From: Lepeophtheirus salmonis
Lineage: Eukaryota; Arthropoda; Copepoda; Siphonostomatoida; Caligidae
DNA length: 64,000 nt
Reading direction: 5' to 3'
Assembly: GCF_016086655.4 (NCBI RefSeq)
Contig: NC_052131.2
Span: 34,597,705 to 34,661,704, forward strand
The translations under genes and the position numbers were made by a program. Shown in pieces: positions 37,701 to 47,500 of this stretch. Within the stretch, counting starts at the first letter, position 1; each line of letters begins with the position of its first letter. The notes under the pieces are model-generated. The model worked only from the letters and a program-made list of their open reading frames with translations, did no database searches and had not been told where the DNA came from.

Positions 37701-40700
37701 TCAAAGTTAAGCCTAATGCGTTGCAGCATTAGGTGTTATGAAGGCCATGATTCCGGTCGTAGTGGCTTGAAAAATTACATCAGAAACTACTTGTAAATCA
37801 TATAATATTTAAGAAAATAAAATTCTAATACAAAAAAGAAAGCTGAGAACTCACAAATTTATACCAGCCCCAAGCCCCGCTAAAACCGGTGCTGTATGTT
37901 GGCAATAAAAAATGCAGAAAACTTGCAAATTTCGAATGAAATTTTCTACAAATTACATACAATCAAATTATAAACTATTAAAGGATAATTGATATGTATA
38001 TATTAAATAAATGCCTACAAAGCCTTTTAAGGCTTTAATAACAACATCCATTTTACATCATATTGATATGAAACCTTAGATATGACTCCATAGATATATT
38101 TTTGTACCATATTGTCAAAAAAGATCCGTTAATCGAAGAAATTTAAACCTAATTGCATTTCTGGAAATAACGTTTAAAAAATATGTATTTGTACAAAGTA
38201 AGGTTTCTCATTTCCCGAGAAATACATTTTTAAACTACAGGTTCCCTTTAGTAAATAATAAATACTGAAAAAACTTAAGTAATTATATTATATTTAAAGA
38301 AGAAATATTAAACTTTAAGGTAGCTCTTGAATTCCATAACTCGATCCTTCTCATAACAAAAAAATGATCAGTAAGTAAAAAACGACCTAATTTTGCATAG
38401 AGCTGAGGATTGTACAATTGTGAAATATATTTACAATCCAACCTGTAAGCTAAAAGTCAATTTGCACTTCAATAGAATCAATTTTTATAATCCTCTTTTT
38501 ATAAAAATATGAAACATCAAAAATGCCAAATCCATAGAGAACAAAATATAAAGAGCCGACAATTTGGGAATACGCTTGTTCTAAATTTCAGCTGTTGAAA
38601 AACAGGGATGTAGTAGAGAAGAAACGGAGAAAAAGAATAGTTTGAAAAAAGGAGAAGTTCCTGTATTAACGAGTTTAGACCGAGTAATGAATTTTACCTG
38701 CTCCATCTATTTAACTGTATTTTTGAGAAGTGTAGAGATTTTTAAAGATAAATTTTGGCAAGTTAATAAAACCTGCTGTTGTTATCTGTCAAATGATATA
38801 TTGCAAAGAAATATTTCTCACGTCTGGAGAAAGATGGAAAGAAAAAGGTTGGAGATTGAAACTTTGATCTGCATTGTCCAGAAAACCTTGGACGTAGTCA
38901 AGCAGCTCAGGGGCAACTTCCACACTATTCACAGTTCTCCTCGAAAAGGTGGAAAAGTAAACTTAACATCTGTAGCTACCAAACCCTCTTTTGAGGACAA
39001 TCCATCCATGTTCATCGACAAATTCGCAAAGGAGAAGTTCCTTTGCCCATCTACCGTGTCAAAGATGATCAATGCTGCTGAGGGGAAGTCAAAGTTTTTA
39101 CTCAAAAACATCGACAATAATTTATGGAGCGCTGTTGAAATTTTCTTAATTAACTTCTGACCACCCCGGAGACGTACCTCAATCCACTGGACTACAGCAT
39201 GTGATGGAAAGTTGAATACTAAGTCAATATTAATGAGTCACAATAAGAAGTTTAATAATGTACATAACATAAATACTATGTGAGTTTTTGGGCTGAGTTC
39301 TATAACATATTTTTTCATTCCAAGTATCTGTACTATAAAAAAAGAGCATATATAAAAATTAATATTTTAAAAGTTATTTAAGATCTGTTACTTGAATTTT
39401 TTTTTAAATATATTCATTAAGCAATAGTATATGAAATATTGCTCTTTGTAGGCCACAAAACCAGAAATTTTAATTTATGAAGGTCATTTACATGTTTTTC
39501 GTGTGTAAAACAAACCACACATCATCTCACTCCAAAGGCAAACATTTGTTGACTATATAACTTCTTTTATCCAAAAAGCCATAAAACAAGTTTTTCTGAA
39601 TCAAAAAAGTTTTATTTTGAGTTCATAATGATAGTGTGCATTTAAAGTTTTGTTTTACATATTTTTAGAATCATATTAGATACGTAACGTTCCCTGTTGT
39701 TCATATACTGAATATACCTGGTTATGTTTTCATTTTTCTCTTCTCTTTAATTTACTTTTTATTGCGAGATTTTAGAGAAATAGTATTTTTTACAAAAATA
39801 TTCAACATTTCGTTGGCAACATGTCTTATTTTATTATTGTAGATGACTAATGGATAAAACTAATGTTTAATCGGTGATTCCGCAAAGGTCTTAAAAATGT
39901 TGGTTTTCCAGAATAAATCCAGTTTCAATTAGACCATTTGGATATATTGCACCAATATAAAGTTCTTGAGGATACCAAGTTTAATGGCAACAATTTTAGC
40001 TCGACATAATAAGTATTTGCAGAGTTATCATAGGCCATCAAATCATAAAATGAATTGAAAAAATCGTTTTTTGTTTATTAAAAATTGAAGCTATTAACTG
40101 ATTTTTAAAATTCGCTCCCAAAAAAATCAGGAGCTCAATTGCAATTGGTTTTATTTTGACAAAATATTCTGTCGAACCATTTTTTTAGTAATATTTATTT
40201 TTGACGGCCATGATAGCAACTGACTTTATTTCTAAAAAAAAACTTTGGAATATCGCCTCGAGAATGAAACGAGCTGATTGCCACCTAATGAAACTTATAT
40301 TATGAAATAATTAAATGCAGGATTTCCTCAGATCCCGTGAGACAAACCCTAATATAAACAAACAACGCGCTCGGGAGAAATTATTCTCTTTAACTCAGTG
40401 TGTGTAGGTTCGTGCCCAGTTGATTCTTCGAGAAAGAAATATATTTATCTATATGGACTTCACTCAATATTCCTAGGTTAGTTGGAGTAATTGTAATACC
40501 ATGATATTTATTTATACTTAATCAGTGGAACTCCCTCTGACCAATTAAAGGAATATTAAAAAAAAGTAATGTGAAGTAATATGTATTCATGATAATTATA
40601 TTAAAGACGCCATATTTAAAGCTATTGTCATAATTATAAACATGACGTTAAATACGTATGTACGGAAAATCAGACATGTTTAATAATATTTTGCGCTAGT

Positions 40701-43683
40701 TTTGCAAAAAACAACAACTTTAGTACATACATATTTGTATAAAAACAATTTATCATCATCATAAATTCAACTTTGCTCGTTTTGCGTTTTTTTTTTTTTT
40801 GTGCAAATTAAATTCCTTTGAGAGAATAGATGTAAGTAAATAAAATAAAGCACTTGGAGCCTCATTTTTTATTAATTTAATTTCATTGAGGGATAAATTA
40901 AACAGATTATGTGTCTTGTTGTTTTATTTAAAGTGAACGAAAAATTGAATAATGATGCACAGAGCTTATTTTTTTCGTTATATCCTCTAGATGAGGGCTT
41001 CTTAATCCGTGGCAAGGAATTCAAAACAATTTAGAGTGAATTCATAGAGTAGTAACTTGTAAGGATTTTCGGTATGTAAAAAAGAAAAGAAGCAAAAATT
41101 AACATGGCAATCCTGACAGTTTGATGAATATTTTAGAAGTGAGTAGCTGAGCTGTCATACGTAAGCAGCTATGAAATGAAAGAAACGTAAAAAAATCCCA
41201 CTCCGTATCTGGCAGGGAATTACTCCGTTGCACGCTACCAATCATCTACTATGACGTCAATATTAAAAGCGTGGTGGAAGTCAAGCATCAGTCGTACACG
41301 CGTTATGGTATAGCCCTGTATTTCTATTTGCCTGGGTAAATACTAGGTAGAATATGGCCTCATCAAATTCACTTAGTGCCCAATTTTTTATATGGAAATG
41401 AACTAAAATGGTTTTTGCAAACAATATATTGTTCTATTTTGTATGTGTGTCCATAATTTGACCATCAGATAGCCTATTACATTATACAATATCTTTTTTG
41501 GCTGGTATATGATCTGATACTGTATATAATTTCACTAGGTAAAAGTAAAATTGCTTTCATATAAAATATATGTTAATGGATATATTTCTCCCATTGTATA
41601 GAATTACCCAAATATCTCTTGAAAAAAGTATTGAAAATAATAATATAATATGTTAGTGCTAAGAAATAGTTTCATTAACAAATATCCATTACTCAAAGAA
41701 TCAACCATTTTCACAAATTTCAAAGAAATTAATCTTACTTTATTGTAAAGATGAGTACTTTTGTCGAAAAATTCAAATTACAAAAGAAAATTTAGGTGTG
41801 GAATAAGTGTATCTAGTCAAGTGACTTTATTATGCTGATTCAAGTCCTCTCGTTTCTAACATTCAATTGCTCCTGAATCTTTCTTGAGCACATTATTAAA
41901 TGACTCAAGAGTGACTTCTTTTTTATGCGATTTAAAAGGATTTGAGACAACTTAATTAAGTTATTTGACTCACAAGTCCGACTCGAACTTTGTAACTGAA
42001 TTCTTAGTTACTTGAAATCTGTGGCACGAATGTACACATACACTATTTAAGTTAAGTACTCGTCTCTGTTTCACGGTATTTCTTATGATTATGTAATTGT
42101 TAAGACTCCTTTAATTAATAGATAATATAGATATATATTTTTAAAGATACGAGGATCTACTTCGTGATGGTGTCATTCTATGTCATTTGATCAATAAAAT
42201 ATCTCCTGGATCCGTCAAAAAGATTTTAGAAAATGGAACTAACTTCCAACTAATGGAAAACATTGAAAGGTAATAACATGCATAATTAACCTTTTGTTAG
42301 TGAACTGGTATTTTTTATCCCCAATTTTAGAAAACTACTTTTATTTTGTTTAACAACAATTTATTGTCATAACTTTTTATCACACTCCTGAAACGTATAA
42401 TCAAAATAAACGCAGCTTTTAGTTGTTCTAAAGTGTGTGGCTATTATTATACGTTTTAGCTATGTTTAATTATTTTCGTTGTTTTTATATATTTCCATTC
42501 TAGCGAGGAGTGAAGAAAATAAAAAGATAGCTAGGGCCATAGGACGGACTGATCAGTCCATAGAATGAATGAATGGTAAAAAGATAGGACCGGTAAAAAA
42601 AATATGATTGAAGGGGAAAGACTGATTAGTAAATCAATCCTAAAACCGATTCAACACTAAGTTCATGCTTTTATTTTTATATCATGGGGTTACCTCGCTG
42701 AAACAAAAATGTACATTGTACTTTGTTGTCAGTTGTCGATGTTTCTGCTTTATTTTTCCTAATCAGTGTTCTTGACGTGGATTTTTTGAATTATAATTAG
42801 CTTTTGTTAAACTGTGAACAATTCCTAGCCATTATTGAATAATAGATCCATAGTTGGGAAGAATTGGCTAACTGCAAACTGATTTGGGGCCCTTTTTCTA
42901 TTAGTGTTTGAAGAAAAGGTTGCGTCCACCGTTACAAAAGTAATGGCGCTATATATCATTTTCAACCTCACCAAAATTTATGATTACTTATTAAATACCC
43001 AAAATTCTTTAAAAGTAAATTGTTTGATTAAATTTTTTTACTGTAATAGTAACAAATGATGTCTTGTTAAGGGACATAACTAATGTTTTTAAGAATAATT
43101 TTTTTCTTTTGCTCCATAAGTATTTGTAGCATTGATATTATGAGTACAAAATGGCTAAATAGTTTTAAGAATATTAAAAATTTAAATAGTGTAATTTTGA
43201 GTATATTTCGACTATGTGTCAAGTGTGTAATGCTTTTTGGCTGATGTTTCACTCTAGTTCACTAACGAAGGCTTAAATTTATCCTTCACTTTAAATAACT
43301 TTTACACCGTGAAATAGGTTTCAAAAGGCCATAAAAAAGTATGGAGTACCTAACGAGGAAATATTTCAAACCCCGGATCTCTTTGAACGAAGAAATCTTC
43401 GACAAGTAACAATTTGTCTTTTATCTTTGGCGAGAATTGTAAGTATTAAATTACTTTAAAGAAACTTTTACAAGCATTAATTTAATTTAAAATAACATAG
43501 ACACAAATGCACCCCGAGTATGAAGGGCCAAGTATGGGACCAAAGATGTCGACTGAGAATAAAAGAAACTTCTCGGAGGAAGATGCTCGACGTATGAGGG
43601 ATGGACAAATTGGTCTACAATCTGGCTTTAATAAAGGAGCTACTCAATCCGGACAGAGTTTTGGAACTACAAGACACATGTAA
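22776..43683 (+). CDS. Transgelin/calponin-like actin-binding protein (5' end missing)
   Basis: Exons 22776-22861, 42147-42269, 43318-43438 and 43501-43683 join in consistent phases to give the last 170 residues. Exon 1 supplies EIIKWIEEVLGSKLPNKP, exon 2 YEDLLRDGVILCHLINKISP, exon 3 FQKAIKKYGVPNEEIFQT and LRQVTICLLSLARI. These are the conserved helices of a single calponin-homology domain. The last exon ends in one calponin repeat, IGLQSGFNKGATQSGQSFGT, as in transgelin, SM22 and insect muscle protein 20. Such proteins bind and bundle actin in muscle or cytoskeleton. The initiator exon (about 15-30 residues) was not found. Intron 1 is about 19.3 kb and stuffed with transposon relics. The 3' end faces the NSP-family gene, 819 bp away. 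Confidence 0.88.
23295..23740 (-). mobile_element. Internally deleted mariner-type element (family M1), copy B
   Basis: The terminus CTGAGTGGTCCATTAAAATC at 23295 is preceded by TA. Reading the minus strand from 23740 downward gives the HTH-linker remnant RVERQLLTPSMKET, then, without the catalytic core, an acidic block resembling SHDANSLDYT, then the tail with VEGKDWSAHHPNTES, ATASQSWDAITNDY and AFRHHLKPSLPL. Copy A at 15794-16535 has the same arrangement. The 5' end is cut off and abuts the repeat R3 at 23770. Confidence 0.75.
23765..23965 (+). repeat. Dispersed repeat family R3, copy 1 (Helitron-like in look)
   Basis: It contains TTTAAGTACTGAGTAACTAC followed by GTGTGATTGT, also present at 51352-51381, then ATCTTCTATATTATTAAAGG and a downstream CCGGATACTACCGCTAAT block. 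Similar TCTTCTATATTAT...CCGGTGACTACCACTAGTA order is seen at 28560-28860 and ATTCTATAATATTCAAACC...CCCGGCAATACC at 51350-51520. A TCTATATTATTAAAG start is reminiscent of Helitron 5' ends, but no CTRR end or helicase is seen, so class is uncertain. Confidence 0.5.
24074..24456. mobile_element. hAT-like non-autonomous element
   Basis: The left end CAGGAGCCGGGAACCTTTTT with GAGGGAGCCATGAAC, and the right end AAGAGCCTTATCTGGCTCGC with GAGCCATGAGTTCCCC, have the look of a widespread hAT family whose ends carry GGGAACC and GAGCCATG blocks. The right subterminal region includes the palindrome GGCTCGCGAGCC. There is no coding capacity. No clear 8-bp target duplication was found, so the exact ends are approximate. 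Confidence 0.6.
24457..26235. other. Transgelin intron: AT-rich, with a (TA)n microsatellite
   Basis: No recognised gene. A poly-A run followed by a TA dinucleotide repeat occupies about 25740-25787. Confidence 0.5.
26236..26356. mobile_element. 121-bp pogo/Tigger-like MITE
   Basis: The left end CAGTCAAACCTGCATTAAGC and right end GACCAGGTTTGACTG are inverted; CAGTCAAACCT is the well-known terminal sequence of pogo-type (Tc1/mariner superfamily) MITEs. A TA precedes the left end; on the right, TG replaces TA. The inner part also shows partial inversion (GCGGCCAGGGAT against GGTGGTCATT). Non-coding. Confidence 0.75.
26357..27890. other. Transgelin intron: AT-rich, few recognisable features
   Basis: The segment 27560-27890, just before the transposase tail, is less AT-rich than its surroundings and may contain the decayed upstream half of that transposase, but I could not align its frames to family motifs. 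Elsewhere nothing is recognised. Confidence 0.4.
27891..28127 (+). pseudogene. Tc1/mariner transposase C-terminal fragment with several stops
   Basis: Read from TGG at 27891, a single frame gives WPASIWLSSISDFKSLEIAV, then stop, GVLE, stop, NISHTSHPY, stop, DSFRAAIMTVWYAMYKTFIV, stop, QSACRCVEALVTGKGEHIE and TAA (28125-28127). This follows the family pattern WP-x-SSPDLNPLD-x-WG-VE...SLKAA...W-AM...RR-EA-I-A-GGHIE. The catalytic D of the SPDLNPLD block is replaced by K or shifted. Four in-frame stops show an old, dead copy; the order and spacing make the identity secure. Confidence 0.8.
28470..28570 (-). repeat. Copy of the CAGGGAGTACTT-type MITE (family R4), degraded
   Basis: The sequence AATGAAATCTCCCAGGGGCT, TCAATTCATATAAAAAAG and AGAAGTACTTTATATTAAA follows, in order, the reverse complement of the element at 62557-62699. 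One terminus is lost. Confidence 0.55.
28571..28860 (+). repeat. Dispersed repeat family R3, copy 2, with fold-back start
   Basis: It includes GTGTAACTACGTTTGAGTA, the hairpin at 28645-28700, and TCTTCTATATTATGAATGCA followed by TTTGTTTGATCATCGACG and CCGGTGACTACCACTAGTA. These blocks occur in the same order at 23765-23965 and 51350-51520. Confidence 0.5.
28645..28700. repeat. Perfect 25-bp inverted repeat with 6-base loop
   Basis: Left arm 28645-28669 (starting ATATAGAAGATAACTCCATG) is fully complementary to right arm 28676-28700, with TTATCT between. The right arm is the start of repeat R3 copy 2, so the structure looks like a head-to-head duplication of an R3 end, suggesting a fold-back event during insertion or replication. 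Confidence 0.9.
28861..29889. other. Transgelin intron: AT-rich, no recognised feature
   Basis: Long A and T runs and short self-complementary stretches (e.g. AAATTACTCATTTGTCAAAATGAGTAATTT at 29704-29733, arms of 13 bp) are present; no gene is recognised. Confidence 0.4.
29890..30080 (+). repeat. Dispersed repeat family R1, copy 3
   Basis: It opens TTTTTTTGTTCATTCTTTAA, then ACATCTCTCTCTAAATGCC, TATTTTTGGTGTAATT and TTTCCTGCGTTAATAATC, matching 10600-10800 in order with many substitutions. Confidence 0.55.
30081..32129. other. Transgelin intron: no recognised gene
   Basis: An (AAAT)n tract and a poly-A run (about 30206-30300) are present. The minus-strand frame at 30702-30914 has a coiled-coil-like start (QKEIRQLRNDMKQKLG) but no splice or family support. 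Confidence 0.4.
32130..32880 (+). mobile_element. Dispersed element family R5, copy 1, with transposase-like remnant
   Basis: The first part (AAACATGGTAACATAGACAA, then ATTACTCCGATGTCGATCCT, AATTCTACTCTGAGCCCC) is repeated at 35420-35770 as AACATGGTAACCATGACAAT and ATTACTCCACTGTCGATACT. The last part (GACAAAGATGGAAAC, ACAACTTTGATCCGCACC, CAAACACTCTTTTGAGG) aligns with the coding remnant at 38660-39000. So copy 1 links both halves and suggests they belong to one element. The reading frame is destroyed. Confidence 0.6.
32881..35419. other. Transgelin intron: no recognised gene
   Basis: Short open frames are chance products of A/T runs. The segment 33801-34028 is a Lys/Arg-rich frame without family resemblance. 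Confidence 0.4.
35420..35770 (+). repeat. Dispersed element family R5, copy 2 (non-coding half)
   Basis: About 330 bp align in order with 32140-32450, including TCTTTTATGAGC, AAATGTTCAATCCGGTTTTG and a GAATTAAATAATAATGGCAAC block. The transposase-like half does not follow. Confidence 0.65.
35771..36689. other. Transgelin intron: no recognised gene
   Basis: AT-rich, with no coding or repeat structure recognised on either strand. Confidence 0.35.
36690..37045 (-). repeat. Dispersed repeat family R2, copy 2 (reverse)
   Basis: Read on the minus strand it starts AGAAGCGTCTGGAGGGTTAT, then CCCACCACCCCCAAAATTAAG, followed by AT-rich subrepeats (e.g. CATAGCTATCTACAAAAAAT and CAGTCATTCACAAAAAAAAT on the plus strand). 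It shares head and subrepeats with 19996-20480. Confidence 0.65.
37681..37891. mobile_element. Possible hAT-like MITE
   Basis: The left end CAGGGCCGTTCTAGGGCTGC and the reverse complement of the right end, CAGCACCGGTTTTAGCGGGG, are similar inverted termini with a hAT-like CAGGGCCGG pattern. About 210 bp, non-coding; no target duplication was recognised. Confidence 0.45.
37892..38589. other. Transgelin intron: no recognised feature
   Basis: AT-rich, nothing recognised. Confidence 0.35.
38590..39170 (+). pseudogene. Element family R5, transposase-like N-terminal ORF
   Basis: A 172-codon frame (38642-39160) contains KQLRGNFHTIHSSPRKGGKV, LTSVATKPSFEDNPSMF, IDKFAKEKFLCPSTVSKMIN and AAEGKSKF. 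The order (gapped GGK, SVATK-SF-NP, KFAKE...STVS-MI-AAGGKS) is that of the HTH region of Tc1/mariner transposases. The frame then stops with no catalytic region. The N-terminal 60 residues look degraded. A decayed homologue is at 32540-32880. I judge it a transposon relic, although the uninterrupted frame is unusual among the relics here. Confidence 0.6.
39171..41084. other. Transgelin intron: no recognised gene
   Basis: AT-rich; no coding exon or clear element was seen. Confidence 0.4.
41085..41240 (+). repeat. Dispersed element family R5, short copy 3
   Basis: It contains TTAACATGGCAATCCTGACA, GCAGCTATGAAATGAAAG and GAATTACTCCGTTG, corresponding to the start of the copies at 32140 and 35430. 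Confidence 0.5.
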
Positions 43684-44502
43684 TGTGTCTTGTCAACATT
43701 GAGGCAAAAAATGATGACAGTAGTCCTTGTGTCTATTTTATGTTTTATTTTTAAAGAATAAATAAATATAATATTTTCAACATAGGGTCATATATATGGA
43801 TAATTATTTATAAAGCTTTATATATGTAGGTAGTCAATTAAAATGGCAGGGCTGCTATACAGACCAGCCAAGAAAAATAAATGAACAAAAAAGTACATTT
43901 TACATTGTACAAACATTAGTTTTTAGGCCTCCTATTTTTGGGTATATATAACAAATCCCTGAGGAATTATACTACAAACTCCAAATTAGTTTCAATTCGT
44001 ACTCTGAAAGAATTTTTCGCACTTGTTATAGAGATATTTTGCTACTAAGTACTCTTTTGATTTGGAACTTTGATATGATAAAGCAAGGAGTACTCTATGT
44101 ATACATGGAATACGCACTCTTTTCTCCTTCCGTTTTTTTGACCAAGTAAGGGCTCTTTTTTAAAGAGTACAGCAGTTATGAAATGAACTAGAAAAATAAA
44201 TTAAAACAATCGTGTAATGAATGCCTTATGGAGATAAAATATTTCATAGTAGTTCATCTATTTATTTTAATAATTAATAAATAAAGTTAATTTAATTACT
44301 TAAAATATTGGTTATCTAATTGTTTTAATTCAATTATCTCTTTTCTATTTTCCATTAATAGAAAATTAGAAAAAATACCCTTACATTGGTTAAAAAAAGA
44401 AGGAAAAAAAGAGTGAGCGTCTCATTTTTAGAATTTCCTTGAATAAAGTCATCTTGTAAATAATATATAAAACAAAATTGTATAACTCTGGCACATATTT
44501 TC
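43684..44502. other. Shared 3' region of convergent transgelin and NSP-family genes
   Basis: The plus-strand transgelin stop (43681-43683) and the minus-strand NSP stop (44505-44503) face each other. AATAAATAAATATAATA at 43758-43774 could serve the transgelin transcript. No gene was found between them. Confidence 0.55.
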
Positions 44503-47500
44503 TTATTTACTACATAAATTAGCTAAAACGGAGATCACTTTTTCAAACTTTGAAATCCTTTCAACACAGGATTGATTCACTGCTCCATTGCTACCCCAGA
44601 GTAACTTTAAATGAAAGTTTGTATGAAAGAGATCATAGAGAAGGATTTCATCTTGAATTTCAATGTCATTGATGTATTTAAGTCCGTTCTCTCTAAATCT
44701 ATCCAGAGACTTCTCTGAGGAACATTCTTGAGCATAGGCAATATGAGAGTTGAATAGAGGGAAGGGCTCAGGGATGGGAACTCCTTTCGAAAATTTGAAA
44801 ATCTCGTTGAATAAGTTTCGAAAGGTTTTGAGACCTCGTAGATCCTTACAACCGCTCAAAAAGGGAATTATATGAGGTATAACGATGAAAGAAGTCTCTG
44901 AGCTCTCAATTTCCTCAAATTTTCCCTCATTTAATATTTTTAGTTTAGATTTTAATTCATGCTCCAGACAGGACGAGTCCTCGGGGTAGTTCTCATTCAA
45001 TTTTCTCCAAATGCTTGTGATTCCACGGAGCTTCACATTTGATAAAGCATTGACGACATTGAAAAATCCGACTAAATTATTGGATAGCTCTGACGCAATG
45101 GATATCCACTTCGCCATGAGAGCCACTGACTGCTCTTTGGATGTGGCTGTCAAAATCGTTGTTAAGATAAAGTACTTAAGACAAAGGCACCGCTCCATTA
45201 AATCCTCACGTAGTTGTTTTCCCTCCACGAGCGTTAGGAGATGAAGTCCAGACTTTATACCAGGAAGACCGTACTCTCGATTTAATGTAATGGATAGGAG
45301 ATCCATGTCCAACTTCGTGAGGTGATATGCAAGTACGTCTGACTCTGTATCCAAGAGTGTTCTTTGTACAGCATTAATGGCTGTTGGATCAAGAGGTTTG
45401 TTCCCCTCTTTGGGTAAATAAAGTGTGCGAAACTCTGAAGGATTAAATGCAGAACTAAGTGAAATTGGAGTCATGGGGATTTCTTCGATGGAGGAAGAAG
45501 ATGCTCGTAGTGCACATTCTTTTTCTTCCACGGGCGCGGTAACAGGCTCATTTGATGCAGATAAACTCGTTTCTTCTTGCGGATCTAGATATAAAATTTA
45601 ATATCAATATGCATTTTGCAAATGCTCGATTAAATAAATTATCATTTCTTTTTTAATAAAAAGAAATATGATCAATCATTTTATTCAAAATATCTATATA
45701 TTTTAAATGATATTACTAAATAATAAATAAATTGATAAAAAGCTCCTTACCTTCAAAAGAAAGTGGATCTCCTCCAATACTAATCCCCTTATTATCTTCA
45801 GACCCATCATTTACGTCAGTATTAAGTCCTAAAGGGAAGGGATCCTCGGGAAGAGGAGAATTTGCTTCATGCTCTTCATTTTCCTCGTTGGTTGATGAAC
45901 TCAATAATGGAGTCAGTTCCTGATGCTCAAGGAGTGAAGTATTATCATCAGTCGTAGAAGAGAGCTCCGAATTTTCTGCAACTTCAGCCTTACTCAACGG
46001 TTTTTTTCTCAAAGTCAAGTTTATTGAGCCAGGTTGAGGTGGAGGAGGTGGCGGCACTTTGGGTCGAGGTCGAGATAAGGCTCTCGGATGATCATAGAAC
46101 TATTTTAAATCCATAAATTAGGAATCTATCAGAGCCACAATTAATTTGAAAAAAATCTCAGTTACGATATTAATGATAAACATCCTTGTGAATAAATGTT
46201 TAAAGTAATAATATAATTAGTGATGTGGAAATTTTCCAAATTCTTGTGAGTATATGCTAAAAAAGTTTATGTTGGTAACCTTGAAGAATGTATTTTTATT
46301 AATTATTCCATCTTATTTGGAAAATTCAAATATATTAGCCATATAGACAGAAATATATACATGAAAAGTTAATTGATCGCAGTTTGGCATTGTACTGCTT
46401 TTTTAATATAAAGTTAGGTAGAATAATTCAGATGCTATAAAGGAAATTGGGTAGGGATGCCCTTGGTTTGAAAAACAAGTTTAGACTACTCAACATTGAA
46501 CCTAATCATTGGCTTTTTTTAATATTAGCTGAGTTAATTTCATTGAATATATGATTGGCTAAAACAATATCCCAGGAGGAAGAAAAAATTAACCATCTAC
46601 TAGGATGATTAACTCGTGAATACTGTGACTGTCTTATCTTTCTCAGTATCTTCTCCAGTATATCCAGCTGATATTTAGATTAAAATATTTCTGCAACTTG
46701 TCACCTCTACATATTAATTTCTCTTTGGTATTAGAGAAAAAAGATTACTCTAGTTTATAAAGCAATCTATGTCAATGTATAGATATGTCGTCTATCAAAG
46801 TTACCAACGTATGTTTTTTTTTCATTTACGCTCACAAGGGGTTTGACAAATTTCACAGCCTTAATTATAATTTTTTTTGAACAGCTCGTGATAGATTCCT
46901 GATTTCTTTCAATTTGAGTTGAGGACAAACATGGACGCGGCCGTGGAAGTGTGTCATACACAACATTTGGTTTCTTTACTCTGCGATTAAGAGTGGCTGT
47001 TCCATTATTGATACTATGGTTGTTATTTGAATTGGAAAATGAATTTTCCTTAAAGCAACTGAAGGGTTGATAAAGGGAGGAATCACTCGGTGATTTTGTT
47101 AATGAAATTGGTGGATGGGCATCATTGAAATTATTGCATGATGTCTGGGTCCCAACTCCGGCTGAATTCACATTTAAAGAGGTAGTTGATAAATTTTTCT
47201 TTGGAAAATTATGAGCTTTAGGCATATCTGAAAAAAATATATTTTTTAAAGTAAATATTTTATGAACCAATTTACCGTCGGACTTCCCCATCTGAGTTCG
47301 ATGAAATGTACGATAATTGTTCATAATAGGAATAAAGTTATTTGAAGAGCTGTTTAAATTGTTAGACAAAATACATTGACGTTGCTTAATTATGTTGGCT
47401 TGAAGATTCAAACAACTTCGCTCGACATCCTTCAAATATTTTTCCATGAGACATTCCTGTTGCGTTGTATTTGTTTTGACACTACTTCGTCCTGAATTCG

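Noticed and set aside
45011..45244. Plus-strand 77-codon frame
   Set aside because: Antisense shadow of the Cdc25-like domain exon.
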